Source: Ignavibacteria bacterium
GTDB lineage: Bacteria > Bacteroidota > Ignavibacteria > Kapaibacteriales > UBA2268
DNA length: 64,000 nucleotides
NCBI GenBank assembly: GCA_016844745.1
Contig: JAERMQ010000021.1
Span: forward strand, 1 to 64,000
Direction of reading: 5' to 3'
Part shown: positions 1-8,399 of the stretch, in pieces
Numbering within the stretch: the first letter of the stretch is position 1
Layout: each line of letters begins with the position of its first letter
Notes under the pieces: generated by a model
Seen by the model: only the letters and a program-made list of their open reading frames with translations
The model's database searches: none
What the model was told of the DNA's origin: nothing
Position numbers and translations under genes: made by a program

Positions 1-1
1 T

Positions 2-502
2 GTTAATTCCTTTGATTTGGAAAAAGGGAACTTACTCCCTTACAACAGAACAATCAACAACGGCATCGGACTCAATTACGGAGAAGTCATTATCGGCAAT
101 ATCGGCTCCGAAAGCAAAATGGATTATACCGTTGTCGGCGATATTGTCAACACTGCCAGCCGCTTGGAAGCCCTTACGAAATATTACAAAGTGCCGCTGA
201 TAATTTCCGAAGACTTAAGAGTTGAACTTAATTACAAATATCTCATTCGTTTCCTCGATGAAGCATTAATCAAGGGGAAATCAACACCTTTGAAGATATA
301 CGAAGTATATGATTTCGAGCCGGACGAAATTAAGGAAATTAAGGAAAGAAATGTTGAACCATTGGCAGAAGCATTTTCATTTTATCAGGCGGGAGTGTTT
401 GAGAAAGCTATTGAGATTTACTCATCCGATGACTGCCAGCAGGCTTGCTCAAAGAATGGAGCGGAGTTTTTGAGTTTATGGATAAGTGATAATGATTTAT
501 AA
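2..502 (+). CDS. Class III adenylate/guanylate cyclase, C-terminal part (5' end outside window)
   Basis: The reading frame is open from the window edge, so this is the end of a longer gene; the apparent TTG start at 17 is internal. The translated piece carries the conserved part of a class III nucleotide cyclase catalytic domain: [16 protein letters not shown] followed by [17 protein letters not shown], which holds the adenine/transition-state region. These enzymes make cAMP (or cGMP) from the nucleoside triphosphate. The last ~70 residues look like the short helical tail often seen after the domain ([16 protein letters not shown]). Any N-terminal sensor domain, membrane segments and the first metal-binding Asp lie outside the window. 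Family call is firm; substrate and sensor are unknown. Confidence 0.9.
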   Translation, partial: VNSFDLEKGNLLPYNRTINNGIGLNYGEVIIGNIGSESKMDYTVVGDIVNTASRLEALTKYYKVPLIISEDLRVELNYKYLIRFLDEALIKGKSTPLKIYEVYDFEPDEIKEIKERNVEPLAEAFSFYQAGVFEKAIEIYSSDDCQQACSKNGAEFLSLWISDNDL

Positions 503-588
503 TTATCAGATGTCATAATTTAAAAAAAATTCCTTAAATTTAATTTTTTAATTAATCAATTTTCAATGACAACTGATTTTAAAATAAT

Positions 589-1995
589 ATGAAACTAATA
601 CAAATTATAAGAAAAATATTCACTCTTATCATAGCTGTGATACAATTTACAGTATTCATTTTAATAAATACACCTACATTAAACTGCCAACCCAATACAA
701 AGCAGGAAAGAGACCGCAGCTTTTATTACTTTTACGGCGAAAAAGGCTATACCGAAGCACATATATTACCTACACTTCATCAGGATTCCATAGATTTACT
801 GATTATGTTCCGCATTTCGAATGATGCTTTAGCTTTTACTCAAAACAAATTATTGAACCATTTTATAGCTTACCCCAATCTTGAAATAGTTATTAAGGAT
901 GCAGACGGAATCATACGTAAACGATCGATTTGGCTGGATACGGTAATTGTATTTAACTATGACAAGACAACTTCCAAAACCGAATTTACCCGGGCATTCC
1001 AGGTATTCAGAATGCCTGCAGGTAAGTATAATGTAGGCATCAACTATTCCGAAAATAATAATCTTTTCGGGAAAAAAATTTCTATTGATACGGACTCACT
1101 TTCCGAATTCCAAGCGAAAGAAATTATTTCCAAACCATTATTCGTTTATTCTCCTTTCGATTCTTCCGAAGTTTTCGTACCATACCTTCTCGGAGGATGT
1201 ATCGGATTTACCCAAGAAGTGCCTAAAGCTATTCTTAGGATGTCTTATAAAAAAGGCAAAGAATATAATTTCTCTTATATTATTGAAAAACTGCCTTCCC
1301 CAAAAACCGAACTTGCCTGGAAAGGAGATATAAACCTAACAGGCAAACCGGTTCTACTCGAAAATACATTTTTAAAAGCATTTAGAAATAATTCGGAGAA
1401 AACCATTTTTATTAATTTCGAATCCATGACTCAAATTCCCCAGAGCAAATTATCACAAGGGTTACTGCTCATTAATTTTCCCAAATCCAAATTTTCTCCC
1501 GGTAAATACCGTATGAAAGTGTGCGCAACAGGCTTGGACACATCTACTTTCGATTTCGAAGTAAAGTGGGAGGATTTACCGATTTCACTCCGAAATGTCG
1601 ATTATGCTATCGATATGATGTACTACGTGCTTTCCGATGATGAATATGAAGAAATGAAAAGCGGTTCTCCAAAAGAGAAATTTTCTAAATTGCTCGATTG
1701 GTGGGCTAAGCAGGACCCAACCAATACTACACCCTTCAATGAAGCTATGTCGGAATATTTCAAAAGAGTCGATTATGCATATTTTAACTATCAGACCTTA
1801 TCGGAAAAGGACGGAGCCAAAAGCGACCGCGGTAAGATATACGTTTTAAAAGGACCGCCGGATAAAATCGACAGGCGATTGGAAGAAAATGCTTCTTTTG
1901 AAATTTGGAGTTACTCAAGATTAAATAAGGAGTACGTATTTAAATCAGTTTCAGCCGGTGTTATCCGATTAGCTGAAATAAAAGATTTGAAGTGA
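589..1995 (+). CDS. GWxTD domain-containing protein, exported
   Basis: A 468-residue protein with a hydrophobic N-terminus (residues ~10-30, FTLIIAVIQFTVFILI) that looks like a signal peptide or anchor. The C-terminal ~100 residues match the GWxTD domain: DGAKSDRGKIYVLKGPPDKI followed by FEIWSY, as in the family pattern of G-x-x-[ST]-DRG-[RK]-IY-x-x-x-GPPD. GWxTD proteins are typical of Chlorobiota/Ignavibacteria, Acidobacteriota and relatives; their molecular role is not established. The middle is an unassigned beta-rich region. The start is the ATG at 589; there is no strong Shine-Dalgarno, as is usual in this group. Its stop overlaps a possible GTG start of the next gene. Confidence 0.8.
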   Translation: MKLIQIIRKIFTLIIAVIQFTVFILINTPTLNCQPNTKQERDRSFYYFYGEKGYTEAHILPTLHQDSIDLLIMFRISNDALAFTQNKLLNHFIAYPNLEIVIKDADGIIRKRSIWLDTVIVFNYDKTTSKTEFTRAFQVFRMPAGKYNVGINYSENNNLFGKKISIDTDSLSEFQAKEIISKPLFVYSPFDSSEVFVPYLLGGCIGFTQEVPKAILRMSYKKGKEYNFSYIIEKLPSPKTELAWKGDINLTGKPVLLENTFLKAFRNNSEKTIFINFESMTQIPQSKLSQGLLLINFPKSKFSPGKYRMKVCATGLDTSTFDFEVKWEDLPISLRNVDYAIDMMYYVLSDDEYEEMKSGSPKEKFSKLLDWWAKQDPTNTTPFNEAMSEYFKRVDYAYFNYQTLSEKDGAKSDRGKIYVLKGPPDKIDRRLEENASFEIWSYSRLNKEYVFKSVSAGVIRLAEIKDLK

Positions 1996-2027
1996 TTAAA
2001 ATTCGCCAAAACATAAATGTTATTGCA

Positions 2028-2345
2028 ATGGCTAAAATCCCAAATAAAATAGAAAAGAAAATTAAACAATTTATTGGATTACTTGAAAAGAATAATATTC
2101 GAATAAACCAGGCAATTCTTTATGGTTCTTATGCAAAAGGTTCTGCAAATAAGTGGAGCGATATAGATTTAGCCCTGATTTCCGAGAATTTCGAAGGTGA
2201 TAGATATAATGATATAACAAAATTGCGGGATTTCATTTTTTCCGTAGATACAGATATTTCTCCTCTGCCTTACCGCCCGGAGGACTTTACAGTTGACGAT
2301 TTATTCGTCAAAGAAATAATAAAAACCGGTATCAGGATAGTTTGA
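2028..2345 (+). CDS. Small nucleotidyltransferase (MNT-type, pol beta superfamily)
   Basis: About 105 residues when started at the ATG at 2028; a GTG at 1992 overlapping the previous stop (GTGA) would add 12 residues. The motif AILYGSYAKG followed by WSDIDLALIS is the GS-x10-DxD nucleotidyltransferase signature, with both catalytic Asp residues of the DxD present. Stand-alone proteins of this size are usually the MntA-type antitoxin that modifies a HEPN RNase partner, but no HEPN gene lies beside it. A second, disrupted copy sits on the minus strand at 3028-3474 and shares the C-terminal signature SPLPYRPEDFT. Activity as an AMPylating antitoxin is inferred from the family only. Confidence 0.8.
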   Translation: MAKIPNKIEKKIKQFIGLLEKNNIRINQAILYGSYAKGSANKWSDIDLALISENFEGDRYNDITKLRDFIFSVDTDISPLPYRPEDFTVDDLFVKEIIKTGIRIV

Positions 2346-2370
2346 TTCTTTTATAGGAATTTGTTTCGAA

Positions 2371-2487
2371 CTTTGTGCCCTTTGTGCTTACCTTTGTGAC
2401 CTTAGTAGTAAAAATGGATTCAAATTAGATTAGGAAATTTTTAACACAAAGGGCACTGAGGCGGGGACACAAAGAAGCACAAAGAAA
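2371..2487. repeat. Inverted repeat of CTTTGTGCCCTTTGTGC type
   Basis: The left arm CTTTGTGCCCTTTGTGC and later CTTTGTGAC reappears in reverse complement at 2445-2485 (CACAAAGGGCACTGAGG, then ACACAAAGAAGCACAAAG). It lies between the nucleotidyltransferase gene and the decayed antirepressor, whose first recognisable codons follow directly. No protein is encoded. It resembles the TTTGCG-rich inverted repeats elsewhere in the window (12.2, 42.5 and 50.2 kb). Confidence 0.6.
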
Positions 2488-2928
2488 AAAAAGTTCGCTC
2501 TATTTGGGATTAAGAAGAGGAGAAATGGTATATTTCCATTGTGGATGTTATAGCAGTACTGACTGATAGCGTTGACCCAACTGCTTACTGGAGGAAACTG
2601 AAACAGAGATTGGAAAGCCGAAGCATTTAAAATTTGGTTGGCAAAAGTTGCGGCAGAGCGATTAGATGAAATGCAAGACCCAGAATTGACAATTGATAGA
2701 GCATTAATGGAATATTTACAATTAGGCTATTCCTCTGTAGCTGTAAACCCTAAAACTTTTGAGGACAGTAAAGAAGTTGCAAAACAAGGCGGCAAAGTTG
2801 CCAAAGTTGCCAGACAAGAATTAGAAGCTAAAACAGGGAAAGATGTAGTAACTTCATTAAATGCTAAACAATTTCTGAGTGGAAAGAATAAATCAACAGA
2901 ATTAAATACAAAAGAGAATAAGGAATAA
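2487..2928 (+). pseudogene. Decayed BRO-N/antirepressor-like gene
   Basis: Translation gives pieces of a BRO-N phage/plasmid antirepressor. Frame one starts VRSIWD, hits a TAA at 2511-2513, then continues EEEKWYISIVDVIAVL and SVDPTAYWRKLKQRLE. After about 2612 the frame shifts, and KAEAFKIWLAKVAAERLDEM resumes, running on to VNPKTFEDSKEVAKQGGKVA and VVTSLNAKQFLSG. Intact relatives have long stretches between these blocks, so at least two deletions plus one nonsense codon are needed to explain it. The open stretch 2638-2928 is what remains of the C-terminal half. Such genes come from prophages or mobile elements; nothing else phage-like lies beside it. Confidence 0.8.
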
Positions 2929-2989
2929 ACTCGGGTACATTAATTTTTTTCACCTACAATCGGAATTTTCTTCTGACTTTAAGGAAAAA

Positions 2990-3020
2990 GACATCCAATG
3001 TCTGCCAAATATTGGATGTC
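2990..3020. terminator. Hairpin between converging gene remnants
   Basis: GACATCCAAT and ATTGGATGTC form a perfect 10-bp stem around an 11-nt loop. It sits between the end of the antirepressor remnant and the end of the minus-strand nucleotidyltransferase remnant, so it could terminate transcription from either side. There is no long T-run, so strength is uncertain. Confidence 0.5.
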
Positions 3021-3027
3021 TCACTTA

Positions 3028-3474
3028 TTATAAAATCCTAATTCCATGTTCCAATATTTCCTTGACGAAAAGATTGTCATCTGTAAAATCTTCCGGGCGG
3101 TATGGAAGGGGTGAAATATCGGTATTAATAGCAAATTTGGCATCACGCAAAATATCCAAATCAAAAAATCTCGTTCCTGTAAAATTCTCCGAAACTAATG
3201 CTAAATCAATGTCGCTGTATTCGTTTGTATTACCCTTAGCATAAGGGGAGTTCTAAAAATTGTCATTCTGAGCGAAGCGAAGAATCCAGACTTCTTTAAA
3301 ATCAACAGGATAGATTCTTCGCTTCGCTCAGAATGACAGCCAGCCAAAATTGAATTTATAGAACCCACCATAACTTCCAAAAAGTATTGCTTCTTTGATA
3401 TGTATATTTGTATTCTCAAGGTAATTAATAAAATCCTGAATGGATTTTGTTACATTGACTGGGATTTGATGCAT
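3028..3474 (-). pseudogene. Nucleotidyltransferase (MNT-type) split by a palindromic element
   Basis: Reading the minus strand from the ATG at 3472-3474 gives about 35 codons ending in EAILFGSYG, and the frame then enters a 124-bp repeat element (3245-3368). Beyond the element the protein resumes as AKGNTNEYSDIDLALVSENF and ends with SPLPYRPEDFTDDNLFVKEI, closing at a TAA at 3028-3030. If the element and one copy of the flanking CATAA duplication are removed, the two halves join in frame as GSYAKGNTNEYSDIDLAL, the exact family motif. This was therefore an intact paralog of the gene at 2028-2345, inactivated by the insertion. Confidence 0.88.
3245..3368. mobile_element. MITE-like 124-bp palindromic element inserted in a gene
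   Basis: Terminal inverted repeats (GGGGAGTTCTAAAAATT left; the right end reads GTGGGTTCTATAAATTC in reverse complement) enclose a hairpin made of TGTCATTCTGAGCGAAGCGA and its complement. The element is flanked on both sides by CATAA (3240-3244 and 3369-3373), a 5-bp target-site duplication, and it interrupts an otherwise intact nucleotidyltransferase gene. It has no coding capacity. A near-identical copy lies at 9031-9151 and degenerate relatives near 12.24 and 42.6 kb. Mobilisation by a transposase elsewhere in the genome is inferred. Confidence 0.85.
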
Positions 3475-3494
3475 TTATAAATGTCCAAAACAAA

Positions 3495-3533
3495 AACACC
3501 CCTTAATTCTAATAATTTGAATTAGGGGGTGTT
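3495..3533 (-). terminator. Terminator of rpsA
   Basis: Arms AACACCCCCTAATTC and GAATTAAGGGGTGTT (minus strand) form a 15-bp stem with one bulge/mismatch, followed by TTTTTG on the minus strand. It lies 34 bases past the rpsA stop and fits a rho-independent terminator. Confidence 0.75.
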
Positions 3534-3566
3534 AATGTATAATTAACGAATTAAACTATCTCTGTC

Positions 3567-5768
3567 TTATTCCTTTGTCGCTTCCGCTTCAGGTTCCACT
3601 ACTGCTTCTTCTGCCGGAGCGGCAACTTCAGCAACAACTTCAACTGCTTCTTCTGCCGGAGCGGCAACTTCAGCAACAACTTCAACAGGTGCTTCTTCTG
3701 CCGGAGCTACAACTTCTGAAACAACCTCAACCGGTTTTTCTGCTACAACTTCAACAGGTGCGGCTTCAACAACTGCGGGTGTTTCTGCTACAACTTCAAC
3801 AGGTGCTTCTGCCGGCGCTTCTGCTACAACTGCTGCTGCTGCCTTTGTCTTCCTTGGAGCTTTTTCCTTTGGTGCGGGCGAATCAGCAGGTACGGAAAGA
3901 GATTCCAATGCCTGGAATGAATTATTGTAAGAAAATTCAGTATCGAAACTGCTTATTTCAGATAAATCCACAGCCTTCGGATATGCTTCCTCAGCTAAAT
4001 ATTTCTCTGCCTTAGGTACCGGATGCTGAACATTGTAAGCATCGATAATTTCTTTTTCTTTTGTGCGAAGGCATTCAACAACTGAAAGAACAATCTTCTT
4101 AGCTTCTTTATCGAATTCTACTACCTTGAGTGGCAGCAAATCGCCGATTTTGAAGAATTCCGAAATATTCTTGACCGGAGCAAATGATAACTGCGATACC
4201 GGAACAAAACCGTCAACTCCGTCGGGAAGTTCGACTATTACACCCTTCTCGATAATTCTTTCTATGCGGGCTTCGGTTTCAGCAGTTACTTTGTACTTCT
4301 CCTCGAAGAATTCCCAGGGATTGTCTTTAATCTGCTTGTGTCCTAATGCGATGCGGCGCTGTTCGGGGTCTATGCTGAGTACGCAGACTTCCAAAGCATC
4401 GCCTTTCTTGACGAATTCGCCGGGATGACGGATTTTCTTCGTCCAGGAAAGGTCGCTGATATGAACCAAACCATCGACGCCTGGTTCTAACTCGACGAAT
4501 ACGCCGAAGTTTGTCAGATTGCGGACAATACCATGATGGTGTGAATCTACCGGATATTTGCGCATTAAATCCTGCCATGGGTCTGGTTCCAACTGCTTCA
4601 TTCCGAGAGCAAGTTTCTTATCATCTTTATCGATATTAAGAACGTTAGCTTCGACAACCTGTCCCATCGATACGATTTGCGACGGATGCTTAACGTGCTG
4701 AGTCCATGACATTTCGCTGATGTGGATAAGACCTTCAATGCCTTTTTCGATTTCAATGAATGCACCGTAATCAGTAAGGCTGACGACTTTACCACTGACG
4801 CGGGTTCCGATTTCGTATTTACCGCCGATTGTATCCCATGGATGCGGCGTTAATTGCTTCATTCCGAGCGAAATACGTTTCTTCTCGTTATCGAAGTCAA
4901 GTACGACGACTTTGACTAATTGGTCTAATTTAACGATTTCGGATGGATGAGTGATTCTTCCCCATGACAAATCCGTAATGTGGACGAGACCATCGACACC
5001 GCCCAAATCGACGAATACTCCGAAGTCGGAAATGGCTTTGACTGTGCCTTCTACGACGAGACCTTTCTCGAGTTTAGACATAATTGCGCCGCGCTGCTCA
5101 GTGAGTTGCTCTTCGAGCAATACTTTATGGCTGACGACGACGTTTTCGCTTGGATGGTTCACTTTTACTACTCGAACATCTATCACCTTATTGACCCAGC
5201 CGTCGAAGTCGCGAACGGGGCGAACATCGATTTGCGAGCCGGGGAGGAATGCTTCTATACCTAATAAATCTACTACCATACCGCCCTTGATGCGGCGAAG
5301 TATTTTTACCTGGATAACATCCTGGCTTTCGAACAATTTGAGAATATCTTCCCAGATTCGCATAAAGTCGGCTCTGCGGCGGGATAGAAGCAGCTTGCCG
5401 GTTGCATCTTCAATTGTATCGATAAATACGTCAATTTCATCGCCGATTTGATATGTTTCGGCATTCAATAACTCTGCTCTCGGCACTATACCGAAAGATT
5501 TAAAGCCGATATCAACCTGAACTTCATCTTTGGTTAGCGAGGTAATTCTACCGTGAACCAATTCATCTTCTTTGATTGTGCAGACTAATTTGCTGGACAT
5601 AGTATCGTATGCTGCATCGTCAAGGTCGAAATCGGCAAAGCCGTGTTCTAATATAGAGGCTACAGTAGTGCGTGATTTTTCGTAGGATGCTCGTGGTTCG
5701 AGTCCGCCCATTGGGTGTGTTTCTTGTTGCAATTCGATTTCTTCATCGAATTTTGGAGTATTGGACAT
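3567..5768 (-). CDS. rpsA: 30S ribosomal protein S1
   Basis: 733 residues with six S1 RNA-binding repeats, at roughly 66-135, 152-222, 236-305, 321-391, 408-478 and 495-562. Repeats 3-5 carry the classical GVFV(D/E)L...GLVHISDLSW signatures. S1 binds mRNA on the small ribosomal subunit and helps initiation on leaders lacking strong Shine-Dalgarno sequences, which suits the weak SDs seen here. Bacterial S1 is commonly near 560 residues; the excess is an N-terminal extension of ~60 residues and a C-terminal tail (~620-733) made almost wholly of A, P, V, E in imperfect repeats such as APVEVVAE and VAAPAEEA. The DNA of the tail is repetitive and may vary in length. The gene stands alone with its own terminator. 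Confidence 0.95.
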   Translation of the reverse strand: MSNTPKFDEEIELQQETHPMGGLEPRASYEKSRTTVASILEHGFADFDLDDAAYDTMSSKLVCTIKEDELVHGRITSLTKDEVQVDIGFKSFGIVPRAELLNAETYQIGDEIDVFIDTIEDATGKLLLSRRRADFMRIWEDILKLFESQDVIQVKILRRIKGGMVVDLLGIEAFLPGSQIDVRPVRDFDGWVNKVIDVRVVKVNHPSENVVVSHKVLLEEQLTEQRGAIMSKLEKGLVVEGTVKAISDFGVFVDLGGVDGLVHITDLSWGRITHPSEIVKLDQLVKVVVLDFDNEKKRISLGMKQLTPHPWDTIGGKYEIGTRVSGKVVSLTDYGAFIEIEKGIEGLIHISEMSWTQHVKHPSQIVSMGQVVEANVLNIDKDDKKLALGMKQLEPDPWQDLMRKYPVDSHHHGIVRNLTNFGVFVELEPGVDGLVHISDLSWTKKIRHPGEFVKKGDALEVCVLSIDPEQRRIALGHKQIKDNPWEFFEEKYKVTAETEARIERIIEKGVIVELPDGVDGFVPVSQLSFAPVKNISEFFKIGDLLPLKVVEFDKEAKKIVLSVVECLRTKEKEIIDAYNVQHPVPKAEKYLAEEAYPKAVDLSEISSFDTEFSYNNSFQALESLSVPADSPAPKEKAPRKTKAAAAVVAEAPAEAPVEVVAETPAVVEAAPVEVVAEKPVEVVSEVVAPAEEAPVEVVAEVAAPAEEAVEVVAEVAAPAEEAVVEPEAEATKE

Positions 5769-5785
5769 TTAAAAACTCCGTCTTT

Positions 5786-5831
5786 TTTTAGGTGTTTAGG
5801 GGTTTAGGTTTTTAGGCGTTTAGGGGTTTAT
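5786..5831. repeat. TTTAGG-rich short tandem repeat upstream of rpsA
   Basis: Five to six units of the form GTTTAGGGG or TTTTTAGG lie just upstream of the rpsA start, where a promoter/leader would be expected. Similar G-rich TTTAGG runs occur at 8234-8275. The rest of the 650-bp gap up to 6421 is very AT-rich and contains no gene I can recognise; it must hold the divergent promoters for rpsA and the fibre-like gene at 6422. Confidence 0.55.
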
Positions 5832-6421
5832 TGTTTGTGCGATTTTAAAGCCCTTTTATTCTCATATCCTAACAGTCTAATTACCTTTTAGCCTATTATA
5901 GTTTAACAAACGAAATGCCGTAGCATTTCAACAATTACCATAAGTAAAGACTTGCAATTTACTATTAATTATTTTAATAACCAAATTTGTTTTGTGAAAG
6001 AAAAAATTATTTTGTATTTCTGTTCTTTAACAATAATCATTTCTTCAAATGAGTATGTATCAACAATCTCCTTAGAAAATTAAATCGGATAAAAATTTGC
6101 TTTTATAAATTATTTTGGTTATATTAAAAATTATTTTAAATATTATTATTAAATATATGAGGAATGATTATTTATAAAATAAAGATATGCTTAGATTTGA
6201 TTATGGTTCTTCAATAATTTAAGTTTTGATACCATAAACAAAAGATAATACATTGAGTTTCAATAATTAAAAAGTTTGATTTCTAATTAAAAGATGATTT
6301 GGATTGGTTTGAAATAGATAATTTAAAAAATACGATAAGTCTGGTTCGGTACGAAAACTTATTATATGGTCTGTAGAAATGATTTATAAATAAATATTTT
6401 CAACTTTTTTAAGGAGTGGTT

Positions 6422-8227
6422 ATGTATTATTCAATACTCACTAAGTGTTCTCAATTCTTAGTATTGCTTCGTTTATTCAGCTCAAAAGCAGTTTTTAAAA
6501 TTGTTTTGACATCTCTCTTCCTATTATCTTTCTCAATCCTTAATGCACAGATTCCCGATAAAATCAATTATCAGGGTTTACTTACAGCCGCGAATGGCTC
6601 TCCTGTTACTAACGGCAGTTATGCTTTGTCTTTCAAAATTTACGATGCAGCTACCGGCGGGCAGATGTTATGGAGCGAAACAAGCCAGGTGCAAACAGTA
6701 AAAGGGTTGTTCGAAACAACGTTGGGCAAAACAAATCCTATCCAATTGACTTTTGAAAAGCAGTATTGGATGGGTATCAGCGTATCGGGAGGTAATGAAT
6801 TAACTCCCCGAACTGAACTGACCTCTGCGGCATACTCATTCCACTCGAAAGTAGCCGACGGACTTTCTTCTAATGCAAGCGGGGTTGTAACAGGATTAAA
6901 TGGAATTGATGGGAGCATTACATTGAAAGGAGAAGGAGGAACAACTATTAATAAAAGTGGTAATATTATATCTATTGGTTCATCCGGAGCAGGAGGAACG
7001 GGAATACAAGGCGTCCAGAATAGCGATGGTAAAATCAATATAACTAATCCAAATGGACCTGTTGCCACTATAGATGTTTCGAACAATTTTTCCGTACCAC
7101 CAAGCGGTGCCGCAGGAGGAGATTTGACCGGAACCTACCCCAATCCTACCCTTGCTTATAACTCAGTTACTGATGACAAGATAACAAGCATAGCATGGTC
7201 GAAAATTGTGGGAGCGCCAACAACCATGCCTCCGGGAGGTACAGCCGGCGGTGATTTAACGGGAACTTATCCGAATCCGAATTTAGCTGATGGCTCTATT
7301 AAGGATGGTCATATAGTTGACGTTGGTTGGTCGAAAATTTCAGGTGCGCCAACTTCCTTTCCTCCGAATGGCATTGCCCAAGGCGATTTAGCAGGATACT
7401 ATCCCAATCCCACGATTGCAGATAATGCGGTTACAGACCAGAAAATCGTTAGTTTAGCATGGTCGAAAATAACTGGTGCACCAACTACTTTCACTCCGGG
7501 GGGAAATGCCGGTGGGGATTTAGAAGGAACATATCCAAATCCTTCTATTAAATTTCCTATTTTCAAGCAATATTCTACTAATGCTGTAAACGATTTTCTT
7601 ATTGATGTTACAAATACAGGAAATGGGGGAGCTGGAAGCTTTCAGGTTAATGAAATTACTTCTTCTGCACGTGCAATATACGCTAGAACATTAGGAGTGG
7701 GGGTAGTTGGTTCTTTCATAAATTCAAATACATCAAATCTTAATCAAGCATTAGATGTACGTACAAATGGACAAGGTTGGGCTGCGAATTTTACAGGAAC
7801 TACTAACGGAGTGTTTATTACAACAACAAGCGGAAGTGCTCTTGTTGTAACTGGTGGTACAAAAAATGCTGCTGTCCCTACTTCACAAGGTAACCGACTT
7901 CTGTATTGCGAAGAAGCAACTCAAGTGTGGTTTTCCGATTATGGCTTTGGCAAACTCGAAAATGGAGTAGCAACTATAAAGATTGACCCTCTTTTTGCCG
8001 AAACCGTTACTCTTACTGATAACTATCATGTATTCTTGCAGTCTTACTCCGAAGCAGAAATTATTGTTATAAGCCGGACCCAAACTCAATTCGTCGTAAA
8101 ATTAAGAACCGGCGAACCGAATGCTGAATTTTCATACCGTATCGTAGCTAAAAGAAAGGGATTCGAGAAGGAAAGGCTTGAATATATCGAACTTCCAAAA
8201 CGCACTGAAATTACAAAACAAAAATAA
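6422..8227 (+). CDS. Secreted fibre-like repeat protein, copy A
   Basis: About 601 residues from the ATG at 6422, which has an AAGGAG Shine-Dalgarno five bases upstream (a GTG two codons earlier is inside the SD). A signal peptide ends near NAQIPDKINYQG. Residues ~45-145 form a conserved N-domain (NGSYALSFKIYDA, ...TPRTELTSAAYSF). Residues ~230-390 hold three full and one partial ~44-residue repeats of the type GGDLTGTYPNP...WSKI.GAPTT. The C-terminal ~110 residues (LLYCEEATQVWFSDYGFGKL to FEKERLEYIELPKR) form a separate conserved domain. The repeats resemble those of trimeric tail-fibre or collagen-like proteins. Copy B at 9333 shares the same architecture. Surface display is inferred; the function is unknown. 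Confidence 0.75.
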   Translation: MYYSILTKCSQFLVLLRLFSSKAVFKIVLTSLFLLSFSILNAQIPDKINYQGLLTAANGSPVTNGSYALSFKIYDAATGGQMLWSETSQVQTVKGLFETTLGKTNPIQLTFEKQYWMGISVSGGNELTPRTELTSAAYSFHSKVADGLSSNASGVVTGLNGIDGSITLKGEGGTTINKSGNIISIGSSGAGGTGIQGVQNSDGKINITNPNGPVATIDVSNNFSVPPSGAAGGDLTGTYPNPTLAYNSVTDDKITSIAWSKIVGAPTTMPPGGTAGGDLTGTYPNPNLADGSIKDGHIVDVGWSKISGAPTSFPPNGIAQGDLAGYYPNPTIADNAVTDQKIVSLAWSKITGAPTTFTPGGNAGGDLEGTYPNPSIKFPIFKQYSTNAVNDFLIDVTNTGNGGAGSFQVNEITSSARAIYARTLGVGVVGSFINSNTSNLNQALDVRTNGQGWAANFTGTTNGVFITTTSGSALVVTGGTKNAAVPTSQGNRLLYCEEATQVWFSDYGFGKLENGVATIKIDPLFAETVTLTDNYHVFLQSYSEAEIIVISRTQTQFVVKLRTGEPNAEFSYRIVAKRKGFEKERLEYIELPKRTEITKQK

Positions 8228-8233
8228 TTAATA

Positions 8234-8355
8234 GGGGTTTAGACTGTAGGTGTTTAGGCTGTAGGTATTTAATGAATTATGAATTATGAGTTAAAATATT
8301 ATAACTTATAACTTATAATTCATAACTTCCTAAAAGCCTAAATGTCTAAAACCAA
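8234..8355. repeat. Intergenic inverted repeat between the cassette genes
   Basis: G-rich TTTAGGCTGTAGG units are followed by AATTATGAATTATGAGTTA, then by the reverse-complement type TAACTTATAATTCATAACTT and CCTAAAAGCCTAAATG. The whole forms a long imperfect palindrome. A closely similar element lies at 37409-37548. No coding content. Confidence 0.6.
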
Positions 8356-8399
8356 AAAGTCTGATTATTAAAAAATCAAACAATCTAAAGGGTAAAAAT

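Noticed and set aside
3575-4015. Plus-strand Leu/Gln-rich ORF in the rpsA tail
   Set aside because: Composition follows from the complement of the A/P/V/E repeat tail of S1; no independent evidence.
4951-5451. Antisense ORFs of 94-166 codons across rpsA
   Set aside because: All lie opposite S1 repeats in a GC-richer gene; no motif, start signal or homology.
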